From RH-AL1 sp964244495 (lineage in GTDB: Bacteria > Pseudomonadota > Alphaproteobacteria > Rhizobiales > Beijerinckiaceae), in assembly GCA_964244495.1 (NCBI GenBank), contig CAXTIU010000001.1:124001-188000 (forward strand): a DNA stretch of 64,000 nucleotides, given 5' to 3'. The position numbers and the translations under genes are program-made. This document shows positions 8,552 to 16,237 of the stretch, piece after piece. Within the stretch, counting starts at the first letter, position 1. The number at the start of each line of letters is the position of its first letter. Below the pieces are notes generated by a model. The model did no database searches, was not told the origin of the DNA, and saw only the letters and a list, made by a program, of their open reading frames with translations.

Positions 8552-9508
8552 ATGAAGACCTTCGACCAGCTCGACGAGAGGGAGATCCTGGCGCTGGCGA
8601 TCAGCAGCGAGGAGGAGGACGGCCGCACCTACGCGGACTTCGCGGAAGGTCTGCGCGAAGGCTATCCGGAGACGGCGCACGTCTTCTCCGCCATGGCCGC
8701 CGAGGAGAACGGCCACCGGGGTCGGCTCATCGAGCTTTACCGCGCGAGGTTCGGCGAGCACATCCCGCAGGTGAGGCGCCACGACGTGCGCGGCACGGTC
8801 CACCGCAGGAAGCTGTGGCGGGTCCAGCCGCTCGGCCTCGAGGCGGTCCGCCGGCAGGCGCGGCAGATGGAGCAGGACGCCGCGCGCTTCTACGGCCTCG
8901 CCGCCGCCAAGGCGACGGATGCCTCGATCCGCAAGCTTCTCGGCGACCTCGCCGCCGCCGAGGCCGACCACGAGCGCACCGCCGGCGCGCTGGAGGTGCG
9001 CCATCTTCCGCCGAGCGCCCGCGCGAAGGAGGACGACGACGCGCGCCGCAGCTTCGTCCTGCGCATCGTCCAGCCCGGCCTCGTCGGTCTGATGGACGGC
9101 TCCGTGTCGACGCTCGCGCCGGTGTTCGCGGCGGCGTTCGGCACGCACAACACCTGGAACGCCTTCCAGGTGGGCCTGGCCGCCTCGCTCGGCGCCGGCA
9201 TCTCGATGGGCTTCGCCGAGGCGCTCGCCGACGACGGCAAGCTGTCGGGACGCGGCACCCCGTACCTGCGCGGCCTCGTCTGCGGCCTGATGACGGTGCT
9301 CGGCGGCATCGGCCACACCCTGCCCTACCTGATCCGGGACTTCACGGCGGCGACCGCGGCGGCGGCGGCCGTCGTCGTCGTCGAGCTGGGCGTGATCGCC
9401 TGGATCCAGTGGCGCTACATGGACACGCCACCGGTGTCGGCGGCGGCGAAGGTGATGCTCGGCGGCGGCCTCGTGCTCGCCACCGGTATCCTCATCGGCG
9501 CCAGCTAG
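8552..9508 (+). CDS. mbfA: Membrane-bound ferritin MbfA (rubrerythrin-like domain plus VIT1/CCC1 iron exporter)
   Basis: 318 residues. Residues 1-150 form a ferritin/rubrerythrin-like four-helix di-iron domain: E20, E52-NG-H55, a third helix with RQMEQDAARFY, and an EADH motif. Residues 165-318 form a VIT1/CCC1-type membrane domain that begins RRSFVLRIVQPGLVGLMDGSVSTLAPVF. In Bradyrhizobium and Agrobacterium MbfA exports Fe(II) from the cytoplasm and protects against iron and peroxide stress. GGGAG lies 5 bases before the ATG. The Irr-like box upstream predicts expression when iron is plentiful. The stop codon overlaps that of the convergent flavin oxidoreductase in a shared CTAG. Confidence 0.95.
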   Translation: MKTFDQLDEREILALAISSEEEDGRTYADFAEGLREGYPETAHVFSAMAAEENGHRGRLIELYRARFGEHIPQVRRHDVRGTVHRRKLWRVQPLGLEAVRRQARQMEQDAARFYGLAAAKATDASIRKLLGDLAAAEADHERTAGALEVRHLPPSARAKEDDDARRSFVLRIVQPGLVGLMDGSVSTLAPVFAAAFGTHNTWNAFQVGLAASLGAGISMGFAEALADDGKLSGRGTPYLRGLVCGLMTVLGGIGHTLPYLIRDFTAATAAAAAVVVVELGVIAWIQWRYMDTPPVSAAAKVMLGGGLVLATGILIGAS

Positions 9509-10581
9509 CCCGACGGAGCCGTGGAACCTGCTCGCCCCTTCGCGTCGGCGGGAACGGGTCGCGTCCCGCGCGCGAGGGGCGCCACGGCGGTGCCGAGCAG
9601 TTCGATGGATCGTTTCATCGCGCCGTGCTCGGACGAGGCGGAACTCATCTGGAAGGTGATCCGCGACAGGCCGCCGAGAACGTCGCTCGCCTCGCGCATC
9701 TTGGCGGCGACCGTCGCGGGGCCGCCGACCAGGAACGGTCCGTCCGGTCCGCACTGCGCGTCGAACTGCGCCCGCGTCGTCGGCGCCCAGCCGCGCTCCC
9801 GTCCGATCGCCGTGAACATGGCGGCCCAGCCGGGATAGAAGGCGTCCACCGCCGCCGACTCGCTGTCGGCGACGAAGCCCAGCGCGTGGACCCCGACGCG
9901 CAGGGTATCGGCGCCGTGGCCGGCGGCGCGGCCCGCCTCGCGGTAAAGGTCGACGAGGGGACGGAAGCGCCGGAACGACCCGCCGATGATGGCGATCATC
10001 AGCGGCAGCCCGAGCCGGCCGGCCCGCACCACCGACTGCGGGGTGCCGCCGACGCCGAGCCAGACCGGCAGCCGCGCCTGGTGCGGCCGGGGGTAGACGC
10101 CCTGCCCGCGCAGCGGCGGCCGGAACCGCCCCGTCCAATGGACGTGGCTGTCCTCGCGCAGCGCCAGCAGCAGTTCGAGCTTCTCCGCGAACAGCGCGTC
10201 GTAGTCCTCCTGCCGGAAGCCGTAGAGCGGGAAGGCCTCGATGAAAGACCCGCGTCCGACGACGATCTCGGCCCGACCGGCCGACAGGAGGTCGAGGGTC
10301 GCGAAATCCTGGAACACGCGGACGGGGTCGGCGGCGCTCAGCACGGTGACGGCGCTGGTGAGCCGGATGCCGCGCGTCCGCGCGGCGGCGGCGGCGAGGA
10401 GCACGGCGGGGGCCGCGTCGAGGAACTCGCGCCGGTGATGTTCGCCGATCCCGAACGTGTCGAGCCCGGCGCGGTCGGCGACCTCCGCCTCCTCCATGAG
10501 GTTGGCGATGCGCTTCACGGGCGTCAGCGCCGGGTCGGCGTCCGGTTGAACGGCGGCGAAGCTGTCGATCCCGATCTCCAT
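9505..10581 (-). CDS. LLM-class flavin-dependent oxidoreductase (luciferase-like)
   Basis: 358 residues of the bacterial luciferase-like TIM-barrel family. It has the typical N-terminus MEIGIDSFAAV, FGIGEHHRREF near residue 45, LTSAVTVLSAADPVRVFQDFATLDLLS, and VGRGSFIEAFPLYG. Such proteins bind FMN or F420; the actual substrate is not predictable. It lies downstream of an HxlR regulator on the same strand, 10 bases apart, so the two are probably co-transcribed. That links it loosely to the electrophile or quinone response. The 3' end overlaps mbfA convergently by 4 bases. Confidence 0.88.
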   Translation of the reverse strand: MEIGIDSFAAVQPDADPALTPVKRIANLMEEAEVADRAGLDTFGIGEHHRREFLDAAPAVLLAAAAARTRGIRLTSAVTVLSAADPVRVFQDFATLDLLSAGRAEIVVGRGSFIEAFPLYGFRQEDYDALFAEKLELLLALREDSHVHWTGRFRPPLRGQGVYPRPHQARLPVWLGVGGTPQSVVRAGRLGLPLMIAIIGGSFRRFRPLVDLYREAGRAAGHGADTLRVGVHALGFVADSESAAVDAFYPGWAAMFTAIGRERGWAPTTRAQFDAQCGPDGPFLVGGPATVAAKMREASDVLGGLSRITFQMSSASSEHGAMKRSIELLGTAVAPLARGTRPVPADAKGRAGSTAPSG

Positions 10582-10591
10582 CGCCGGCCTC

Positions 10592-11068
10592 TCAGGGCGC
10601 GGGCGCGGCGGCGGCGCCGTGGCGTGCCGCCGGCCTGACCTCGGCGTCGCGCCCGTCGTAGCTGGCGCGCGCCGTGTGGATCTTTTCGAGGTGGCGGAAG
10701 GCCCATTGGCCGAGCGCCAGGACCGGCTCGGCCAGCGAGCGCCCGAGCGCGGTCAGCTCATAGTCGACGCGCGGCGGGATGGTGGGCGTCACGGTCCGGG
10801 CGACCAGGCCGTCGCGCTCCAGCCCGCGCAGCGTCAGGGTGAGCATGCGCTGCGAAACGTCCTCCACCGCGCGCTTGATCTCGCTGAACCGGCGCGGGCC
10901 GCGCCACAGCAGCATGATGACGAGCACGCTCCACTTGTCGCCGACGCGCGAGAGGACGCTCCGGATCATCGGGCATTCGCTCTTGGCGGGAAAGAGGGAC
11001 GCGTCCATCCGCTCGGTCGCTTGGTCGATTCCTTGTTCGATTCCTCGGTCGATCAATCGCTCGGTCAC
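10592..11068 (-). CDS. HxlR-family transcriptional regulator (YodB/QorR type)
   Basis: 158 residues with an HxlR winged helix at about residues 30-125: CPMIRSVLSRVGDKWSVLVIMLL, then RRFSEIKRAVEDVSQRMLTLTL and the wing DYELTALG. C32 in the ECPM motif matches the conserved N-terminal cysteine that senses quinones or disulfide stress in YodB-like members. The gene is divergent from an AzoR-type reductase, the classical regulator/target layout, and precedes a luciferase-like oxidoreductase. The first 20 residues are a low-complexity run from a 12-base codon repeat, so ATG at 11008 (MDASLF) is an alternative start. The Ala/Pro-rich C-terminal tail is also unusual. Confidence 0.9.
   Translation of the reverse strand: MTERLIDRGIEQGIDQATERMDASLFPAKSECPMIRSVLSRVGDKWSVLVIMLLWRGPRRFSEIKRAVEDVSQRMLTLTLRGLERDGLVARTVTPTIPPRVDYELTALGRSLAEPVLALGQWAFRHLEKIHTARASYDGRDAEVRPAARHGAAAAPAP
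11021..11056 (-). repeat. Three 12-bp repeats inside the 5' end of the HxlR gene
   Basis: Codons 5-16 read TTGATCGACCGA, GGAATCGAACAA and GGAATCGACCAA: three degenerate 12-base units in tandem that encode [L/G]-I-[D/E]-[R/Q]. In-frame repeats like this can expand or contract without a frameshift. Confidence 0.6.
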
Positions 11069-11138
11069 TTGGCTGTGCCCCCGGTATCAGGTGTGTGCCG
11101 TCTTGCGCGTCCGGCGCCACGCCATATCCTTTTCGACG

Positions 11139-11150
11139 TTACGAATGTAA
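11139..11150. promoter_or_regulatory. Candidate operator between HxlR regulator and azoreductase
   Basis: TTAC-GAAT-GTAA is a perfect short dyad located 13 bases before the azoreductase start, in the 95-base divergent gap. HxlR-type repressors bind short dyads overlapping the promoter of the divergent target. Assignment is by position only. Confidence 0.45.
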
Positions 11151-11163
11151 AGTAGGTATGGAA

Positions 11164-11781
11164 ATGAAACTGCTGCACATCGATACCAGCATCCTGGGTC
11201 AGGGCTCGGTGACGCGCGAGGTCACCAAGCTGATCGTCGAGCGGATCACGGCGGGCGGGCACGCCACGGTGACCTACCGCGACCTCGCCGTCGAGGCGCC
11301 GCCGCACCTCACCTTCGCCTCCATGCCGGGCGACCATCCCCGGGCGGTCCAGGCCGGACCGCTCGACGCGGCGGGCCAGTTGGTCCGCGACGCGAGCCAG
11401 GCGATGCTGGACGAGTTCATCACCGCCGACGTCGTGGTGATCGGGGTGCCGATGTACAACTTCACCATCCCCTCGCAGCTCAAGGCGTGGATCGACCGCA
11501 TCGTCATCCCCGGCAAGACGTTCCGCTACGGGCCGAACGGGCCGGAGGGCCTGGTCAAGGGCAAGCGCGTGATCGCCGCCATCGCGCGCGGCGGGTTCTA
11601 CGGCCCCGACACCGCCGCCGCCTCTGCCGAGCACGCGGAAAGCTACCTGCGGAGCGTGTTCGGCTTGCTCGGGGTGAGCGACCTCGAATTCGTGACGGCG
11701 GAAGGGCTGTCGGCCGGCGAGGAAAGCAAGGGCAAGGCGATGGCGTCCGCGCGCGCGGCGATCGGGCAACTCGCCGCCTGA
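11164..11781 (+). CDS. azoR: FMN-dependent NADH:quinone reductase / azoreductase (AzoR type)
   Basis: 205 residues of the flavodoxin-like fold. It has MKLLHIDTSILGQGSVTREV (phosphate-binding start), PMYNFTIPSQLKAWID near residue 98 and the GGFYG loop near residue 143. Enzymes of the family reduce quinones and azo compounds with NAD(P)H and FMN and protect against thiol-reactive electrophiles. ATG at 11164 is chosen because the GTAGG site lies 7 bases upstream; the in-frame ATG at 11158 would sit only 1 base from it. It is divergent from an HxlR regulator, which probably represses it. Confidence 0.9.
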   Translation: MKLLHIDTSILGQGSVTREVTKLIVERITAGGHATVTYRDLAVEAPPHLTFASMPGDHPRAVQAGPLDAAGQLVRDASQAMLDEFITADVVVIGVPMYNFTIPSQLKAWIDRIVIPGKTFRYGPNGPEGLVKGKRVIAAIARGGFYGPDTAAASAEHAESYLRSVFGLLGVSDLEFVTAEGLSAGEESKGKAMASARAAIGQLAA

Positions 11782-11802
11782 GCGTCGTCGACCGAGCGCC
11801 GT

Positions 11803-11828
11803 GATCCGCCCCGATCCCGGGGCGGATC
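11803..11828. terminator. Strong hairpin between convergent azoreductase and yceI genes
   Basis: A perfect 11-bp stem, GATCCGCCCCG / CGGGGCGGATC, with loop ATCC. It lies between two convergent genes, so it may end transcription from either side. No clear T-run follows on either strand, so the intrinsic terminator call is moderate. Confidence 0.65.
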
Positions 11829-11843
11829 AAACCGTCAGGCCTG

Positions 11844-12461
11844 TCAGCTGGCCGGCTTCTCGAAGGCGCCGCTGAGGGTCAGGTCGACGTCGTCGCCGAT
11901 CAGCGGCACGTACTTCGTGACGCCGAAGTCGCTGCGCTTGATCGTGCCGTGCGCCTCGAAACCGGCGGTGTAGGCCTTGTCGAGCGGGTTGACGCCCGCG
12001 CCGTTGAACGTGACGTGCAGGGTGAGCGGCCTCGTGACGCCGTGCAGCGTCAGGTCGCCGGTCACGTCGGCCGTGCCGGGCCCCTTGGGCGTGACCGCCG
12101 TGGACTTGAAGCTCGCCCGGGGGAAGCGTTCCGCGTCCAGCCAGTCGGCGGCCTTCAGCTCGCCGTCGAGCTTGGCGTTGGTCGTCGACACGGAGGCGAC
12201 CGGCAGGGTGACCGCGAGGCTGGCCGCGGCCGGGTTCTTGGGATCGAGCGTCAGGGTGCCGCTCGCCCCGGTGAAGTCGCCGTACCACTTGGTGAAGCCC
12301 ATGTGCGACACGCTGAACAGCACGCGGGTGTGGCCCGGTTCCACCTTGTAGGCGCCCGGTTGGACCGCCGCCGGGCTCGTGTTGGCCGGCGTCTGCGCCT
12401 GGGCGGCGCCGGCCAGGAGCAGGCAACCGGCGGGGGCGAGGAAAGCTTTGGAAAGGATCAT
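11844..12461 (-). CDS. YceI-family periplasmic lipid-binding protein
   Basis: 205 residues with a Sec signal peptide (FLAPAGCLLLAGAAQAQ, cleavage after AQA near residue 22), then the YceI lipocalin-like barrel: YKVEPGHTRVLFSVSHMGFTKWYGDFTGASGTLTLD. The C-terminal strands read HGTIKRSDFGVTKYVPLIGDDVDLTLSGAFEK. Family members bind isoprenoid chains (polyprenyl or ubiquinone-like) in the periplasm; their role is often linked to base or acid stress. It appears to be a single-gene unit convergent with the azoreductase. Confidence 0.93.
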   Translation of the reverse strand: MILSKAFLAPAGCLLLAGAAQAQTPANTSPAAVQPGAYKVEPGHTRVLFSVSHMGFTKWYGDFTGASGTLTLDPKNPAAASLAVTLPVASVSTTNAKLDGELKAADWLDAERFPRASFKSTAVTPKGPGTADVTGDLTLHGVTRPLTLHVTFNGAGVNPLDKAYTAGFEAHGTIKRSDFGVTKYVPLIGDDVDLTLSGAFEKPAS

Positions 12462-12609
12462 GGTCAGTCTCTCTTGAGGCTCGCTCGGTCGGACACGGCG
12501 CCGTGCCGCGGCTCAGCGTTTCCTACGGCGTTTCGCATCCGAGAAGAAGGGCCCCGCCCGCCGCCGCCGCGCGTCGGACCCGGCCGACCCTCCCTCGACG
12601 TTTCCGTCC

Positions 12610-12665
12610 TCCTCGTCGACTGATCCTCGTCGACTGATCCTCGACGATTGATCCTCGACGATCCA
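12610..12665. repeat. Four tandem 14-bp repeats
   Basis: Two exact copies of TCCTCGTCGACTGA are followed by TCCTCGACGATTGA and TCCTCGACGATCCA, without spacers. The array ends 24 bases before the start of the PIN protein gene, in the 228-base gap after yceI. It could be a replication-slippage array or a set of binding sites. Confidence 0.8.
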
Positions 12666-12689
12666 TGGCGGCGGGGTCAGGATGCCGGC

Positions 12690-13157
12690 ATGAAGCGGGA
12701 CGTGTTCATCGACAGCTGCGCGGTCAACCGGTTCGCGCTCATCAACGTCAACCCGCCGCGCGCGCTGGCGGGCAGCGCCTTCACGCTCGCGGTCATCCCC
12801 GCCCTGGAGGCGGAGTATCGACAGGCGCTCGACCACCTTTTCGTGCCGCCCTACGTCAAGGCGCTGCTGCGCGACCTGCTGGAGCGCTGCGAGCGGCGGG
12901 GGACGCCGGCCGCGTCGCCGCGCGGGGGCACCGACGCCCAGCTCTTCGCCCTGGCGCGGACGGCGCTCGTCGTCACCGACGACGCCAAGCTCCACCGGCG
13001 GGGAGACCATGAGCGCGGCGGCATGATCGCTTGGTCGGAGGTGGAAGCGCACCTGCGGGCGGACGGGCGGCTCCCCGACCTGCTGCGCGCCCGCGCCGGC
13101 CTTCCGGATCGGGGACGCGGGCGGCCTCAGATCCCGCGCGGGCCGGCGAGCGCGTAG
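12690..13157 (+). CDS. PIN-domain-like protein
   Basis: 155 residues. The spacing of acidic residues fits a PIN nuclease: D8 (VFIDSC), E42 (LEAEYR), D82 (GTDAQLFALA) and D97/D98 (VVTDDAKL). PIN proteins are Mg-dependent RNases, often toxins of VapBC pairs. No small antitoxin gene lies directly upstream; a 14-bp repeat array is there instead. ATG at 12690 gives MKRDVFIDSCAVNRF, the expected first strand; the frame is open further up to 12648. The last 31 bases overlap the convergent ATP12 gene. An orphan nuclease and a decayed toxin are both possible. Confidence 0.7.
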   Translation: MKRDVFIDSCAVNRFALINVNPPRALAGSAFTLAVIPALEAEYRQALDHLFVPPYVKALLRDLLERCERRGTPAASPRGGTDAQLFALARTALVVTDDAKLHRRGDHERGGMIAWSEVEAHLRADGRLPDLLRARAGLPDRGRGRPQIPRGPASA

Positions 13158-13930
13158 AAGCGCGCCGCCGCCGCCATGTCGCGCCGGCGCCGTTCGCGGC
13201 GGGCCGTGGCCTCCGCATCGGCGCCCCAAAGGCGCGCCTGGTAGTCCTCGTCGACGTTCGCCGCCGCCCACGCGTCGGCGACGCTCATCGCGTCGAAGGC
13301 GACGGCGAGCGCGATGAGGACCGAGCCCGTCAAAGTCGTCATCACGCTGAGCGCGGCGAGGCGGAGCACGCCGCCCGGGCCGGCCGCCGTCGCGGCGACG
13401 GCGTCACGCGCCGCGGCGAGCGCCGGCTCCGGCTGCGCGACGTACATGACGCCCCGAACGCGGATGAAACGGGCGCCGAACTTGTCCCGCGCGAAGGCGA
13501 GCACCGGATCCCAGGCGGCGGCCTGGGCGGCGACGAGCGCGTCGGGCTCGCCGGCGCGGTAGCAGACGAGGTCCGTTTCGGCGAATTTCGCGACCTCGGC
13601 CATGCTCGCCTCGCGATGGAGCGCGACGCCGTCGATCGCGGAATTGGCGAGCCGGGTGAGCGGCATGCTGTCGGGCTCGATCACCTCGCCCTGCTCGCGC
13701 CACTCGTCGGCCAACGCTTCGGCGAGCGCGCGGGTCGGCACGCTCAAGCCCCGCTTGGCCGGCGTGCGCACCGGCCGGCCATCGAGGCGCGGCCCGAACG
13801 CCCCCGCCGCCTCGGCGGTCGTCACCTCGCGGTAGAACCGGCGGGGCAACGCCTTCTTCAGGTCGCGCCGCGCCATGGCGGTCGGATCGATCCGCGGCCG
13901 CCGGGTGGATTCGTCCGCCTCATCGCTCAT
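13127..13930 (-). CDS. ATP12-family chaperone for F1-ATPase assembly
   Basis: 267 residues matching the ATP12 family: RRFYREVTTAEAAGAFGPRLDGRPVRTPAKRGLSVPTRALAEALADEW, then DSMPLTRLANSAIDGV and ETDLVCYRA. ATP12 binds the F1 alpha subunit during ATP synthase assembly in mitochondria; alphaproteobacteria carry the same family. It overlaps the upstream HAD gene by ATGA (13927-13930), so the two are translationally coupled, an arrangement common in this order. Confidence 0.92.
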   Translation of the reverse strand: MSDEADESTRRPRIDPTAMARRDLKKALPRRFYREVTTAEAAGAFGPRLDGRPVRTPAKRGLSVPTRALAEALADEWREQGEVIEPDSMPLTRLANSAIDGVALHREASMAEVAKFAETDLVCYRAGEPDALVAAQAAAWDPVLAFARDKFGARFIRVRGVMYVAQPEPALAAARDAVAATAAGPGGVLRLAALSVMTTLTGSVLIALAVAFDAMSVADAWAAANVDEDYQARLWGADAEATARRERRRRDMAAAARFYALAGPRGI

Positions 13931-14658
13931 GTGCTCGGGACCGCCTCGCCATGCCGGCTCTCGCCCTGCCGTCCGTCCAGGAACGCCGACAACGCCCCGA
14001 AGGTCTCGACGCATGCCGCCGCACCCACCGCCCGCAGCGCGGCCACGTCGTGGAAGCCCCAGCCGACGGCGAGCGGCGTGACGCCCGCCGCCTTCGCCAT
14101 CGCCATGTCGAAGGTGGTGTCGCCGACCATGACGCAGGCTTGCGCCGGGACGCCGGTCTCGGCGAGCGCCGCGCGGATCATCGAGGGGTGCGGCTTCGAG
14201 GGATGGTCGTCGGCGGTCTGGATCGTCGCGAAGGTCGTCGCCCACCCCCGCGCCGCCAGCAGCCGGTCGACGCCGCGCCGGGACTTGCCGGTGGCGATGC
14301 CGAGCAGGATGCCCGGCCGCGCGGCGAGCGCGGCGACCGTCTCGGCGGCACCGGGATACAGCAGCTCGCGGTAACCCGGCGCGGCGCGCATCGCCGTCCA
14401 CGCCTCCGTGTAGGCGTGGCGCAGACCCTCGATCGGGCCGTCGGCGCCGACCAGCGCGGTGAAGGCCTCGCTCAGCGACAGGCCGACGACCGCCAGCGAG
14501 CGCTCCGGTGCCGGCGCCGGCAGGCCGAGGGCGGCGAAGGCGCGGGCCTGGGCGCCCAGGATGGGCTCGCGGCTGTCGAGCAGGGTCCCGTCGAGGTCGA
14601 AGAGGATCAGTCGCCTCGGCTTCGGCGCATCGGCGGCCGCGTCGGCGTCTCGTTGCAA
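13927..14658 (-). CDS. HAD-family hydrolase (phosphoglycolate phosphatase-like)
   Basis: 243 residues from a TTG start; GGGGGGAG lies 5 bases upstream and no ATG or GTG occurs before motif I. HAD motifs are LFDLDGTLLDS (D21/D23), the IATGKSRRG region (T/S then K/R) and VMVGDTTFDMAMAKAAG (motif IV). A helical cap between motifs I and II indicates subclass I. Likely a small-molecule phosphatase; substrate unknown. Coupled to ATP12. The first gene of the pair is divergent from a threonine/serine dehydratase across 67 bases. Confidence 0.88.
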   Translation of the reverse strand: MQRDADAAADAPKPRRLILFDLDGTLLDSREPILGAQARAFAALGLPAPAPERSLAVVGLSLSEAFTALVGADGPIEGLRHAYTEAWTAMRAAPGYRELLYPGAAETVAALAARPGILLGIATGKSRRGVDRLLAARGWATTFATIQTADDHPSKPHPSMIRAALAETGVPAQACVMVGDTTFDMAMAKAAGVTPLAVGWGFHDVAALRAVGAAACVETFGALSAFLDGRQGESRHGEAVPST

Positions 14659-14725
14659 GCTCGCTCCCCCCGTCTGACCGTGGCCACGATTGTTCCATAG
14701 CCGCGATTCGCCTAGCCTCGAACCC

Positions 14726-15742
14726 ATGAACGACGTCGCATCGCGTCCCTGGCACCTGACGCCCCCGCCCTTCCCGGAGATCGAGGACGCGGCCGGGCGT
14801 ATCCGCGGCGTCCTGGTCGAGACGCCGCTGCTGGAGAGCGAGCGCCTGAACGAGCGGCTCGGCGGGCGCCTCCTCGTCAAGGCGGAGGGATTGCAGCGCA
14901 CCGGCAGCTTCAAGGCGCGGGGTGCCTGGAACCGGCTGTCCCTGCTTTCCCGGCGGGAGCGGGCGCGCGGCGTGGTCGCCTTCTCCTCGGGCAACCACGC
15001 GCAGGCCGTGGCCTGGGCCGGGCGTCGCCTGGGTGTCGCGACGGTGCTGATCGCCATGCCGGCCGACGCGCCGGCCGCGAAGATCGCGCGAACGCGCGGG
15101 TGGGGCGCCGAGGTGGTCCTCTACGATCGCGCGAGCGAGGATCGCGAGGCGCTGGGACGTCGATTGTCAGAGGAGCGCGGGCTCCTCCTCGTGCCGCCCT
15201 ACGAGGACCGGCGGGTGATCGCCGGGGCGGCGACGCTTGGCCTGGAGGTCGCCCGGCAGGCCGGGGCGCTGGGAGCCGTGCCGGACGCGCTGCTGGTGTG
15301 CTGCGCCGGTGGCGGCCTAACGGCCGGATGCGCCTTGGCCTGGGAAACCGTGCTGCCGGACGCGCGGGTCTACGCGGTGGAGCCCGCGGGTTTCGACGAC
15401 ACCGCCCGCAGCCTCAAGGCCGGGGCGCGGCTCGGCAACGCGCCCGACGCGCGGTCGATCTGCGACGCCGTGCTGGCGCCGATGCCCGGCGCCCTGACGT
15501 TCGCCATCAACGCGCCCCGCCTCGGAGGCGGCCTGGTCGTCAGCGACGCCGAGGCCCTCGCGGCCATGCGGACGGCGTTCGAGGAGTTCGGCCTGGTGGT
15601 CGAGCCGGGCGGCGCCGTGGCGCTCGCCGCCGCGCTCGCCGGCCGGTTGCCGCTCGCCGAGCGCACCACCGCCGTCGCGCTGACCGGCGCCAACGTCGAC
15701 CCGGCCACCTACCTGCGCGCTTTCGCCTCGGCCGGATCGTGA
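14726..15742 (+). CDS. PLP-dependent threonine/serine dehydratase-like enzyme
   Basis: 338 residues, fold type II PLP enzyme. The Schiff-base lysine is K63 in GSFKARGAWN; FSSGNHAQAVAWA (Asn-loop) and the phosphate-binding CCAGGGLTAG follow. There is no ACT regulatory domain, so it is the short catabolic-type enzyme (threonine dehydratase, serine dehydratase or racemase, or hydroxyaspartate dehydratase). ATG at 14726 is preferred to 14690 because the extra 12 residues have no family similarity. It is divergent from the HAD gene and convergent with DUF971. Confidence 0.9.
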   Translation: MNDVASRPWHLTPPPFPEIEDAAGRIRGVLVETPLLESERLNERLGGRLLVKAEGLQRTGSFKARGAWNRLSLLSRRERARGVVAFSSGNHAQAVAWAGRRLGVATVLIAMPADAPAAKIARTRGWGAEVVLYDRASEDREALGRRLSEERGLLLVPPYEDRRVIAGAATLGLEVARQAGALGAVPDALLVCCAGGGLTAGCALAWETVLPDARVYAVEPAGFDDTARSLKAGARLGNAPDARSICDAVLAPMPGALTFAINAPRLGGGLVVSDAEALAAMRTAFEEFGLVVEPGGAVALAAALAGRLPLAERTTAVALTGANVDPATYLRAFASAGS

Positions 15743-15778
15743 AGCGAGGCCCCGCTCCGAGGCGCTCGCCCGGGCGCC

Positions 15779-16168
15779 CTACCCCGCGCTCGCCTCGCCC
15801 GGCCGGTCACGGCTCAGGCCCCTGCTGTCCAGCTCGGCGAGGTAGTCGGCCCATCTCGCCTCCCGCGTCCGCCCGAGTTCGTGCAGGTAGGCCCAGGTGA
15901 AGATGCCGGTGGCGTGCATGTCGTCGAAGCTCAGCTTGACCGCGTAGGTGCCGACCGGATCGACGCCGATCACCGCCACCAGCCGCTTGCCGCCGACCGT
16001 CTTGCGCTCGTGGCGGCTGTGGCCCTGCACCTCGGCGCTGGGGCTTTGCACCCGCAGGTACTCGGCCGGCAGGGCGAAGACGTGCCCGTCGTCGAAGGAC
16101 ACCTCCAGCGTCCGGCCGCCGTCACGCACCTTGATGTCCGTCGGCCACGCCCCGCACGCTTCCGTCAT
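15779..16168 (-). CDS. DUF971 protein (gamma-butyrobetaine hydroxylase N-terminal-like)
   Basis: 129 residues. TDIKVRDGGRTLEVSFDDGHVFALPAEYLRVQSPSAEVQGH is the DUF971 pattern, and the GIFTWAYLHELGR end is typical. The ATG is preceded by GGGGTGGCGGG. Members occur alone or fused to ApbC/Mrp proteins or to 2-oxoglutarate oxygenases; a metal-binding or Fe-S role has been suggested but is not proven. It is divergent from moaA across 69 bases, so it may share molybdenum-cofactor control; that is inference. Confidence 0.9.
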   Translation of the reverse strand: MTEACGAWPTDIKVRDGGRTLEVSFDDGHVFALPAEYLRVQSPSAEVQGHSRHERKTVGGKRLVAVIGVDPVGTYAVKLSFDDMHATGIFTWAYLHELGRTREARWADYLAELDSRGLSRDRPGEASAG

Positions 16169-16237
16169 CCCGCCACCCCGTGATCCGCCGTACCGTACCG
16201 CAAACCTGGACTTACGGCGCGGACGTTCAAGCGCTAT

